A DNA stretch of 64,000 nucleotides from Bartonella phoceensis. Its GTDB lineage: Bacteria; Pseudomonadota; Alphaproteobacteria; Rhizobiales; Rhizobiaceae. The notes below the pieces were generated by a model. It ran no database searches. It was not told where the DNA came from and saw only the letters and a program-made list of their open reading frames with translations. Location: positions 62,001 to 126,000 of the forward strand of contig NZ_CADEAD010000003.1 of the NCBI RefSeq assembly GCF_902825145.1. The letters run 5' to 3'. The translations under genes and the position numbers were made by a program. Position 1 is the first letter of the stretch, and every line of letters starts with the position of its first letter. This document shows positions 47,340 through 53,829 of the stretch, piece after piece.

Positions 47340-47795
47340 ATGGAAATTTTAAAACAACTGTTCTTAACACAACGTAAAAAACCAATGCAAAAAAAGTTTA
47401 TCGCAACGGCTGTTGGGTATGTTCCCTGGGGAGACGGAGCGGCAGAGTATTTTTACAACCTCTACGAATATGAAGACGGCACAAGAGAGTGTGAAAAGTT
47501 TGACGGTGGTCAGTATTACACCATACCCAAAAAGGCAGATTTTAGCACCAAAGCGCAAGTAAAAGCATGGGTTTATGGGGGTGCTGTTCCTAAAAGCGTA
47601 TTGAGTTATGAAGCGTTGATAGACAGTGCAAATAAGAAGAGAGCAAGGCGTGGTCAAGATACACTGATTTGTGAGATTACAGATGATGGTGAGAAGTGTT
47701 ATTCACAAGCTTACGATATAGATAGAGAGTTAGAAAAAGCGCTTGATATTCAATTGAGTAGATACAAAAGAAGCAAACAAACTATAAAGCCTTAA
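47340..47795 (+). CDS. Phage protein, unknown function
   Basis: 151 residues, ATG start with a weak GGA site nine bases upstream (an ATG 15 codons later is possible). Aromatic-rich middle (YFYNLYEYEDGTRECEKFDG) and charged C-terminus. No domain recognised. It sits between replication genes and the brnTA module on the other strand. Confidence 0.6.
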   Translation: MEILKQLFLTQRKKPMQKKFIATAVGYVPWGDGAAEYFYNLYEYEDGTRECEKFDGGQYYTIPKKADFSTKAQVKAWVYGGAVPKSVLSYEALIDSANKKRARRGQDTLICEITDDGEKCYSQAYDIDRELEKALDIQLSRYKRSKQTIKP

Positions 47796-47838
47796 CCAAA
47801 GAAGCAAACCCTTCCTTGCTTTTTAGCGAAGGGAGTGA

Positions 47839-48144
47839 TCAACGCATTGAACGAAGCATAGCATCACGTAAACTGGCGTTAATCCGCGTCTGGTAGCCTT
47901 TTCCTTGACTCTTAAGCCATGCTAGTACGTCTGAATCTACACGCACTGTTGTGACAGTTTTCGTTGGTTTATAGAATGGATTGCGAACAGCGTTTTTCCA
48001 GAATGCATCATCTAACGTTGGAATATCACTATGATCAATTGCACTGTCTGGCATTGCCGCTAGTTCATCAATTTCGCCCCTTTGTTTATCTGTCAAAGGT
48101 GATAAATGGCCTATGTCCATCTCATAACGAATTTTCTTCTTCAT
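47839..48144 (-). CDS. brnA: BrnA-type antitoxin (intact)
   Basis: 101 residues. The BrnA pattern is clear: N-terminal acidic/toxin-binding half with DELAAMPDSAIDHSDIPTL, then PVTLRLD-like KTVTTVRVDSDVLAWLKSQG, then GYQTRINASLRDAMLRSM, the ribbon-helix-helix DNA-binding end. It normally binds and blocks the BrnT RNase and represses its own promoter. Its partner brnT is broken upstream, so this is now an orphan antitoxin. Confidence 0.9.
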   Translation of the reverse strand: MKKKIRYEMDIGHLSPLTDKQRGEIDELAAMPDSAIDHSDIPTLDDAFWKNAVRNPFYKPTKTVTTVRVDSDVLAWLKSQGKGYQTRINASLRDAMLRSMR

Positions 48145-48341
48145 AACATTTCCTCTCTTTCAAGTTAGCGCGCCGCGCTGAAATAATACGGATGACCCCT
48201 ATATTCTCCGTTTTCGATACGGTCTTGTTTAACCATAGCGAATGGGTCGGCAAAAACACGTGCAGCTATTTCAAAACTTACACGGTGTTTTCTAAGATTA
48301 CTTTTCGCTTTAGCTTCATCCCATTCAAATCTTATTTTCAT
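48122..48341 (-). pseudogene. brnT: brnT toxin, disrupted by internal deletion
   Basis: The first 48 codons read as BrnT (MKIRFEWDEAKAKSNLRKHR, then VSFEIAARVFADP, then QDRIENGEYR) and then the frame runs to a stop after 58 codons. In the next frame, right after the break, the family's C-terminal end appears: VIRIISARRANLKER, ending overlapping the brnA start. The middle strands (about 25-30 residues) are missing and the joint is out of frame. The toxin is therefore inactive unless a short fragment has some function. Confidence 0.85.
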
Positions 48342-48346
48342 ATCTT

Positions 48347-48375
48347 ATGTTAATACATTTATGTATGTATATCAA
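48347..48375 (-). promoter_or_regulatory. brnTA promoter with palindrome
   Basis: On the minus strand TTGATA (48370-48375) and TAACAT (48347-48352), exactly 17 apart. The spacer contains a partial palindrome (TACAT..ATGTA), the likely BrnA operator. The -10 lies only five bases before the brnT ATG, so the mRNA may be nearly leaderless. Confidence 0.5.
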
Positions 48376-48489
48376 AAGTTTTAAATACAAGACTGAAGTA
48401 ACTATATAACGCGTCTTCTTGATGAATAATTTATTAAATAAAATTATAAAGTAATGCTTTAAAAAATTGTTATTAATTAACTGAAATAA

Positions 48490-48517
48490 TTGAAAAATAA
48501 TAAAATTGTGCTAAGAT
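48490..48517 (+). promoter_or_regulatory. ssb promoter
   Basis: TTGAAA (48490-48495) and TAAGAT (48512-48517), 16-base spacer, about 40 bases upstream of the ssb ATG. Confidence 0.5.
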
Positions 48518-48556
48518 TTTTCACATATTTAAATACAAACTTAAGGTAACTAAAAC

Positions 48557-49003
48557 ATGCTGAATAAAGTGATGTTAATTGGCTATTTAGGGGATGATCC
48601 CGAAAGTAAAACGATGACTTCTGGAGTAGAAATAGTCAATTTTCGTATGGCAACTTCTGAAAGCTATACTGATAAAAAGACTAATCAAAAAATAGATAAA
48701 ACGGAATGGCATTCCATTGTGGTTTTCAATCCACATTTGGCAAAAATAGCACTTCAGTATCTCAGTAAAGGTTCAAAGGTTTACATAGAAGGTAAATTAC
48801 AAACCCGTAAATGGCAAGATAAAAACGGTCATGATCGTTACACAACAGAGATTGTCTTGTCACAATATAAAGGCGAGTTGTATTTGCTTGATGCAAAGAG
48901 AGAGCAATCTGCACACTCCTCACCCACTACTTCTCAAAGTTATGCTATCGCTTCAGGTGCTGATGATTATGGCATATCTGCTCATGACAGCATGCCATTT
49001 TGA
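48557..49003 (+). CDS. ssb: Single-stranded DNA-binding protein (phage)
   Basis: 148 residues. OB-fold with [18 protein letters not shown], then FRMATSESY and [13 protein letters not shown], then [16 protein letters not shown]. It ends in the acidic tip DSMPF, the partner-binding tail of SSBs (host form DDDIPF). It is shorter than a typical chromosomal SSB and lies in the phage replication region, so it is the phage's own. Confidence 0.93.
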   Translation: MLNKVMLIGYLGDDPESKTMTSGVEIVNFRMATSESYTDKKTNQKIDKTEWHSIVVFNPHLAKIALQYLSKGSKVYIEGKLQTRKWQDKNGHDRYTTEIVLSQYKGELYLLDAKREQSAHSSPTTSQSYAIASGADDYGISAHDSMPF

Positions 49004-49056
49004 TTAAAAAATAGAGCAAAAATAAGAATGTGGATTTCCACAGATAAGGGGGATGT

Positions 49057-49557
49057 ATGAGAAAGAAAGATGCCTACATTTCACAAGTGAAAGTACGTCA
49101 AGATCCTCTTAATCAACTGGCAATTGAAATGCGTGCTAAACGCTTTGGTTTGACTATAGAAGAGGCTAAAAGTCCGCTTGCTGGGTCTTATGTTGGGCGG
49201 CTATGTTTGCAAGGCGTGCTTACTCAAGATCAGTATGATGCTGCGCAAAAATATCTTGAAGTGAGAAATGACTATTCGTGTGCAAAAGGTTTGCCAAGCG
49301 CTGTTTATGATGAAATGCCATCATCTTCTGATGACAAAGCAAGAAAGAAATGGGTTGAACGTGCAACAGAACAGTTTTGTAGCATGCAAGAGGTAATCAA
49401 AGAAACACAATGCCTCTATAAACAGTATAATCTTTATGCAGCTCTACAATATCTTGTTAGTGAGGATCAAACATTACCACATCTTATAAATTCATTGCAG
49501 ATCGCTCTGAATGCGCTTCATAGACATTTTACGCAAAAGCGCAAAAAAGACTATTGA
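49057..49557 (+). CDS. Phage protein, unknown function (3' end duplicated downstream)
   Basis: 166 residues, starts after a GGGGGA ribosome site; a TGTGGATTTCCACA inverted repeat (49029-49042) lies just upstream. Helical, no known domain, though similar proteins exist in rhizobial phages. The last ~37 codons reappear, decayed, at 50216-50332 after the mazEF module. That shows the module lies between two copies of this gene end. Confidence 0.6.
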   Translation: MRKKDAYISQVKVRQDPLNQLAIEMRAKRFGLTIEEAKSPLAGSYVGRLCLQGVLTQDQYDAAQKYLEVRNDYSCAKGLPSAVYDEMPSSSDDKARKKWVERATEQFCSMQEVIKETQCLYKQYNLYAALQYLVSEDQTLPHLINSLQIALNALHRHFTQKRKKDY

Positions 49558-49609
49558 ATAGTAGGCTTTAGAGTGTTATATTTTTATATAATACTGAAGG
49601 GAGCGTTTT

Positions 49610-49867
49610 ATGCACACAACAAAATTACGTAAAGTTGGAGGATCAGTGATGCTCTCCATCCCACCTGCATTGCTTGAAGTTCTTCACTTGACTGAAAATA
49701 CCGAAGTTGGTTTGGCTATTGATAATGGTCGTCTTGTCGTGGAACCATCAGTCCAGCCGCGATACACGATGGCTGAGTTATTAGCTGCCTCCGATTATTC
49801 GCAACCACAATCACCTGAAGACCGTGAGTGGGTTGATTCCTCTGCTGTAGGGGGCGAGCTTATATGA
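49610..49867 (+). CDS. MazE/ChpS-type antitoxin (AbrB fold)
   Basis: 85 residues, AbrB/MazE swapped-hairpin domain with TTKLRKVGGSVMLSIPPALL, then NGRLVVEP, then an acidic toxin-binding tail (SPEDREWVDSS). GAAGGGAG ribosome site nine bases upstream; a TATAAT-like box lies about 20 bases before that. It overlaps the toxin gene by four bases. Confidence 0.9.
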   Translation: MHTTKLRKVGGSVMLSIPPALLEVLHLTENTEVGLAIDNGRLVVEPSVQPRYTMAELLAASDYSQPQSPEDREWVDSSAVGGELI

Positions 49868-50190
49868 GGCGTGGTGATATCTATATGGTAGATTTGGAAC
49901 CAATCCAAGGACGAGAGCAGCGTGGGTATCGTCCTGTCGTCATTGTTTCTCCTGATGATTTTAATCAAGCAACAGGTTTACCAGTTATTTTGCCGATCAC
50001 AAGCGGTGGAAATTTTGTTCGCCGTATTGGATTTGCAGTGCCGCTTACGGGTACAAGAACGAGGGGTGTTATTCGTTGCGATCAGCCTCGTGTTCTCGAT
50101 TTGGTGGTGCGCAATGGGCGTAAAGTAGAAAGTTTGCCAACAGCTATTATGAATGAAGTATTAGCGAAGGTTGTCACGATCTTTAGTTGA
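49864..50190 (+). CDS. MazF/ChpB-type endoribonuclease toxin
   Basis: 108 residues, full family length. MazF signatures are RRGDIYMVDLEPIQGREQ, then RPVVIVSPDDFNQATGLPV, then GFAVPLTGTRTRGVIRCDQP and RVLDL. Catalytic Arg and Thr/Gln-region residues are in place. The ATGA overlap with the antitoxin is the classic coupling. This is the only one of the three modules here in which both genes are open. Confidence 0.9.
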   Translation: MRRGDIYMVDLEPIQGREQRGYRPVVIVSPDDFNQATGLPVILPITSGGNFVRRIGFAVPLTGTRTRGVIRCDQPRVLDLVVRNGRKVESLPTAIMNEVLAKVVTIFS

Positions 50191-50215
50191 TCAATTATAT
50201 GTAGGATCCAGTCTT

Positions 50216-50332
50216 TCAGATAAGATATTACCACATGTTGTAAGTTCATTACGGATTGTTCTGAATGCTCTACAGAAATATTTTGACAAAAAACTAAATG
50301 GTAAATGTTTTATGCTGTTTCTTTCGCTTTGA
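50216..50332 (+). pseudogene. Decayed copy of the 3' end of the 49057 gene
   Basis: 38 codons read SDKILPHVVSSLRIVLNALQ then KYFDKK, matching SEDQTLPHLINSLQIALNAL then HRHFTQK of the upstream gene. The nucleotide match is also visible (ATTACCACAT, TTCATT, CTGAATGC). The upstream part is missing. Together the full and partial copies bracket mazEF. Confidence 0.7.
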
Positions 50333-50347
50333 CGTGAAACGTTTTTC

Positions 50348-50384
50348 TGTACAATTCGTTGTATTTGTATTACAATGAATACAA
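50348..50384 (+). promoter_or_regulatory. relB promoter with inverted repeat
   Basis: TGTACA (50348-50353) and TACAAT (50371-50376), 17 bases apart. An inverted repeat TTGTATT (50359-50365)/AATACAA (50378-50384) overlaps the -10, a likely autoregulatory operator. Confidence 0.5.
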
Positions 50385-50400
50385 AGGTGGGGACTGCGTT

Positions 50401-50628
50401 ATGACGATATCTATTCGGTTGCCAAGTGATCTCGAAACACGTTTGAATAATTTAGCTGCTAAGACAGGACGTACAAAGTCTTTTTATTTACGCGAGATTA
50501 TTGAACGTGGAATAGAGGAAGCGGAGGATTATTATTTAGCTTCACAAGTAAGAGAGCGTGTTCGAAGGGGAGAGGGTACTTTTTATAGCTCTGAAGAGGT
50601 GAGGAAAGAGCTTGGCTTGGACGATTAG
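50401..50628 (+). CDS. RelB-type ribbon-helix-helix antitoxin
   Basis: 75 residues. The N-terminal ribbon-helix-helix is TISIRLPSDLETRLNNLAAK, then TGRTKSFYLREIIERGIEE; the C-terminal half is the toxin-binding tail. A GGTGGGG ribosome site precedes the ATG; an upstream in-frame start adds 14 unlikely residues. Its partner relE, starting in the last codons, is broken. Confidence 0.88.
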   Translation: MTISIRLPSDLETRLNNLAAKTGRTKSFYLREIIERGIEEAEDYYLASQVRERVRRGEGTFYSSEEVRKELGLDD

Positions 50629-50878
50629 ATATGAAAAAAAGCTCTTAGTTTTTTAAAAAAATGCGATAAAAAAGAAGCACGGAGGATTGTTGATTTTTTA
50701 GATCAATACGTTGCTCCTCTTGAAGATGTGCGTGTAATAGGTAAGCCCTTAAAAGGACAATTATCAGGTTTATGGAGATATCGTGTAGGAGATTACAGGA
50801 TTTTGTGAACTCTATGATAAGGAGCTTGTCGTATTAGTTTTGGCTGTTGGACATAGAAAAAATATATATAAAGGTTAA
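50612..50878 (+). pseudogene. relE toxin, two frameshifts
   Basis: Translating across frames gives a full RelE-like protein: AWTIRYEKK, then ALSFLKKCDKKEARRIVDFL, then KPLKGQLSGLWRYRVGDYRI, then CELYDKELVVLVLAVGHR and KNIYKG. The first break is a one-base loss in the A-run at 50634-50640, the second lies at about 50800-50806 (TTTTG). Each leads to a stop. The Arg/Tyr catalytic positions are still recognisable, so decay is recent. Confidence 0.85.
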
Positions 50879-50907
50879 GGTAAATCTTTTATAAAATATT
50901 TTGGTTC

Positions 50908-51342
50908 TTAATCAAGGACTAAAAGGAGTAATACCGCGCAACTAATTAGAGCGGTTGTTAATAAAAAGAAATAAGCAGGAATTTTCAATTTAAAACGCCA
51001 AAGTAAGTTAATGATGATGGACATTATACTAATAAATATGAGTACTGCTATTACAACTATGAAATCATCAAATGTTATGCGCCTCTGAGGTTTTTCATAA
51101 TCAGAAACAGTAGAAAACGAAATGTTATATTGATTAATTCCACTATCTGACAAAATCTTTTTTGGGTGGTGTTCTACTACATATTGCTTTTGTAAAACTT
51201 TAATTCTTTCATATAAACTTTGATAAATATTAGCAGACTGATAATGAATAGGGAGTTCACTATTGGCATAATCAGAAAGAAAAAGCCCACTGATTACTAT
51301 GATTAATAAGTAACTTATTTTTTTTGCTGATAAATAATTCAT
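50908..51342 (-). CDS. Exported or membrane protein, phage orphan
   Basis: 144 residues. An N-terminal hydrophobic helix with a possible signal cleavage (SGLFLSDYANS), a soluble middle, then two C-terminal membrane helices (about 92-115 and 121-142). No family recognised. It runs against the late operon, as does its neighbour. Weak AAAGAA ribosome site. Confidence 0.6.
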   Translation of the reverse strand: MNYLSAKKISYLLIIVISGLFLSDYANSELPIHYQSANIYQSLYERIKVLQKQYVVEHHPKKILSDSGINQYNISFSTVSDYEKPQRRITFDDFIVVIAVLIFISIMSIIINLLWRFKLKIPAYFFLLTTALISCAVLLLLVLD

Positions 51343-51414
51343 TATTTCTTTTATGGCTGGAGTTTAAGTATATATTAAAGATTAAGGGAAAATGCTTAGT
51401 AAATATTTTGATCG

Positions 51415-51888
51415 TTAGACAATTTTCCAAATAAATTTGATCAATGCTATAAACGCTATAAGACAAATTAATATCAGTGCTATAATCGCTACGATCCCTA
51501 TAATTTCATCTAAATTTTGTATTATAGCAATAAAAATTAACACTCCTAAAAATGCTATTCCTAATACAGGATAAAATACAAAGGCTGCTGCCATAGCTGT
51601 ATAGCATCCTGTTTGGAATTGGAGGGACAAGAGCTCATAAAATGCGCTGTCAATATTTTCATCTTTTAAACTTAGCTTTTTTTCTCTTGCACATGCACTT
51701 AGTATCAAAAAATACGATACAAATGCTACAAATATTGGTACGGCTAATTTTTCTACTTGTTGGTCATCTAATCCGAAGGGATTAAAAGCAAGTATCATAA
51801 GACTAATTATAGCAAAGAACGGTAAAAATAGAATTAGTGTAAATGTCTTTTTAATTCTATATGAAACTTCTTTTCTGAAAAATAACAT
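51415..51888 (-). CDS. Four-helix membrane protein, phage orphan
   Basis: 157 residues with about four to five hydrophobic segments (17-39, 45-66, 93-121 and 125-155). A GGGGGG site before the ATG (MLFFRKEVS) sets the start, four codons into a longer GTG frame. No family recognised. Opposite in strand to the late genes, it sits just upstream of the packaging operon, a common moron site. With the next leftward gene it may form a two-gene unit. Confidence 0.6.
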   Translation of the reverse strand: MLFFRKEVSYRIKKTFTLILFLPFFAIISLMILAFNPFGLDDQQVEKLAVPIFVAFVSYFLILSACAREKKLSLKDENIDSAFYELLSLQFQTGCYTAMAAAFVFYPVLGIAFLGVLIFIAIIQNLDEIIGIVAIIALILICLIAFIALIKFIWKIV

Positions 51889-52033
51889 TATTCCCCCCAC
51901 TTTTGCTAATCAATAATTTAGTGCTTCCATATAATTGATTCGTTTAGAGGATACAATTGTGAGTGGTTGGTTGTTAAAGACACTATATTTAGGTAATAAA
52001 ATAAAAAAATATACAATATCGTGATTTTTTTTG

Positions 52034-52062
52034 TTGACATGATGTGAATAATAGTGTTTTAT
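52034..52062 (+). promoter_or_regulatory. Late-operon promoter
   Basis: TTGACA (52034-52039), 17-base spacer, TTTTAT (52057-52062). The -35 is perfect and the -10 matches four of six. It lies upstream of the structured leader and terS. Confidence 0.45.
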
Positions 52063-52066
52063 GACG

Positions 52067-52176
52067 CTGCTGTACTGGTCGAATTGCGTCTAAAATTACA
52101 GCAGAGAATTTTTCATTAACTCCTTTTATTAAATTGACATGATGATTTAGAGCCCTGCGTTTTGTGGGGTTTTTTG
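52067..52176 (+). ncRNA. Candidate structured leader RNA / small RNA before terS
   Basis: Between the promoter and a terminator-like hairpin the transcript can form an 8-bp stem CTGCTGTA/TACAGCAG (52067-52074 and 52097-52104), followed by AGAATTTTT. An alternative stem GACGC/GCGTC (52063-52067 and 52086-52090) cannot form together with it. Mutually exclusive stems and a terminator suggest an attenuator or antitermination leader, or a free small RNA. Confidence 0.35.
52153..52176 (+). terminator. Terminator-like hairpin before terS
   Basis: Stem CCCTGC/GTGGGG (two G-U) with a five-base loop, followed by TTTTTTT. It lies between the candidate promoter and terS, so late expression would need read-through or another start. 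Confidence 0.45.
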
Positions 52177-52196
52177 TTATTTGGAGAAAGTATTGG

Positions 52197-52523
52197 ATGA
52201 CAGCAGAAAATACAAAGCAGGCGTCACAATCCAAAAAAACGCCACCCAATGCTGGAAAAGGGCGAATAAAAGGCGTGCCAAATAAAACAACGAGCCTCTT
52301 AAAAGAGTCAGTCATTGAAGCGGCTGAACGAGCAGGCAGTAAATATGGTAAAGAGGGTTTGATCTCTTATCTTGAAAAGCAAGCACTTAAATGTCCTGCT
52401 GCTTATTTAGGTTTGCTTGGTAAGGTGTTGCCTTTGCAAGTGACAGGCGAGGATGGGGGCGCCATTAAGATGATAGGGCGTGTAGAAATAGCGCCTTTGG
52501 TTCATGACAACGAGACAGATTAA
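52197..52523 (+). CDS. Terminase small subunit-like protein
   Basis: 108 residues. Basic, with SKKTPPNAGKGRIKGVPNKT at the N-terminus and a helical core. Position directly before the large subunit, with a 20-base overlap, is the main evidence for a DNA-recognition (small terminase) role. A GGAG site precedes the ATG; the frame is open 11 codons further upstream. Confidence 0.65.
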   Translation: MTAENTKQASQSKKTPPNAGKGRIKGVPNKTTSLLKESVIEAAERAGSKYGKEGLISYLEKQALKCPAAYLGLLGKVLPLQVTGEDGGAIKMIGRVEIAPLVHDNETD

Positions 52524-53829
52524 GATTGTACCAAAACTTATCCCTCTTTTTGCAGGGGATGCTTTGGTACGGGCGGCTTGGGGTGGACGAGGGTCTGGGA
52601 AGACAAGATCCTTTGCCTTGATGGCTGCTTTAAAAGGCTATCAATTTGGTCTGCAGGGGATATCAGGGACTATCCTTTGTGCACGGCAATTTCAAAATTC
52701 GCTTGCAGAAAGTTCATTAGAAGAGATTAAGCGCGTCATTGAAGCCCATGATTTTTTAAGGGACTATTACAAAGTTGGAGAGGCTTCGATTAAATCAAAT
52801 GATGGTCGTATAGCTTTTCAGTTTTCTGGTCTGGACCGTAATATTGCTAGTATCAAATCCATGGGGCGCATTTTGCTTTGTTGGGTTGATGAGGCAGAGC
52901 CCGTTACAGAGACCGCTTGGCAGACGCTTATTCCAACGTTACGAGAAGAGGGAGAGGGGTGGCGTGCAGAGTTATGGGTGACATGGAACCCGTTACGAGA
53001 GAATGCACCGGTTGAAAGGCGGTTTCGTTTTTCAGACAATGAAGCCATTAAGCGTGTAGAGATCAATTGGTTAGACAATCCGAAGTTTCCCAAGATCTTG
53101 AATGAAGCGCGGCTTGATGATTTGAGAAACCGTCCAGAGACTTATAAGCATATATGGGAAGGGGCTTATCTTACCGCGGTTCAAGGTGCTTACTATCAGA
53201 GGGAAATGTTGGCAGCGGAGCAAGAGGGTCGGATAGGGCGTGTTGCGCGTGATCCTTTAATGCAGATACGCGCCTTTTGGGATATTGGGGGTACGGGTGC
53301 TAAGGCAGATGCGACAGCGATATGGATAGCGCAATTTGTAGGTAGAGAGATCAGAGTGCTTGATTATTACGAAGCGCAAGGGCAGCCGTTATCCGAACAT
53401 ATCGGTTGGTTGCGTCAAAATGGCTATGAGAAGGCACTAATGGTTCTCCCTCATGATGGTGCGACCAGAGACCGTGTGCACAATGTGAGTTTTGAGAGCG
53501 CTTTAAATGATGCGGGTTTTGAAACGCAAGTCATTCCTAATCAAGGGGCTGGTGCTGTCAAAATGCGTATCGAGGCAGTGCGACGGATTTTGCCTTCAGT
53601 ATGGTTTAATGAAGAGACGACCGTAGCGGGTCGTAAGGCACTGAATTGGTACCATGAGAAATGGGATGAGAAGCGGGGTATTGGTTTGGGAGCAGAACAT
53701 GATTGGTCCAGTCATGGTGCGGATGCCTTTGGATTGATGTGCATTGTTTATGAAGCACCACGCATTAAACCGCAACAAGAACGTTATCGCGCTATAGAAA
53801 GAGAAGCGGCATCATGGATGGCATTCTAA
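52504..53829 (+). CDS. Terminase large subunit
   Basis: 441 residues, the phage DNA-packaging motor. Walker A GGRGSGKT at 27-34, Walker B in ILLCWVDEAEP near 122-132, and the RNase H-like nuclease with WDIGGTGAKADATAIW, LPHDGATRDRVHNV and DWSSHGADAFGLM. It cuts the concatemer and pumps it into the head. It overlaps the portal gene by 16 bases. Confidence 0.93.
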   Translation: MTTRQIKIVPKLIPLFAGDALVRAAWGGRGSGKTRSFALMAALKGYQFGLQGISGTILCARQFQNSLAESSLEEIKRVIEAHDFLRDYYKVGEASIKSNDGRIAFQFSGLDRNIASIKSMGRILLCWVDEAEPVTETAWQTLIPTLREEGEGWRAELWVTWNPLRENAPVERRFRFSDNEAIKRVEINWLDNPKFPKILNEARLDDLRNRPETYKHIWEGAYLTAVQGAYYQREMLAAEQEGRIGRVARDPLMQIRAFWDIGGTGAKADATAIWIAQFVGREIRVLDYYEAQGQPLSEHIGWLRQNGYEKALMVLPHDGATRDRVHNVSFESALNDAGFETQVIPNQGAGAVKMRIEAVRRILPSVWFNEETTVAGRKALNWYHEKWDEKRGIGLGAEHDWSSHGADAFGLMCIVYEAPRIKPQQERYRAIEREAASWMAF

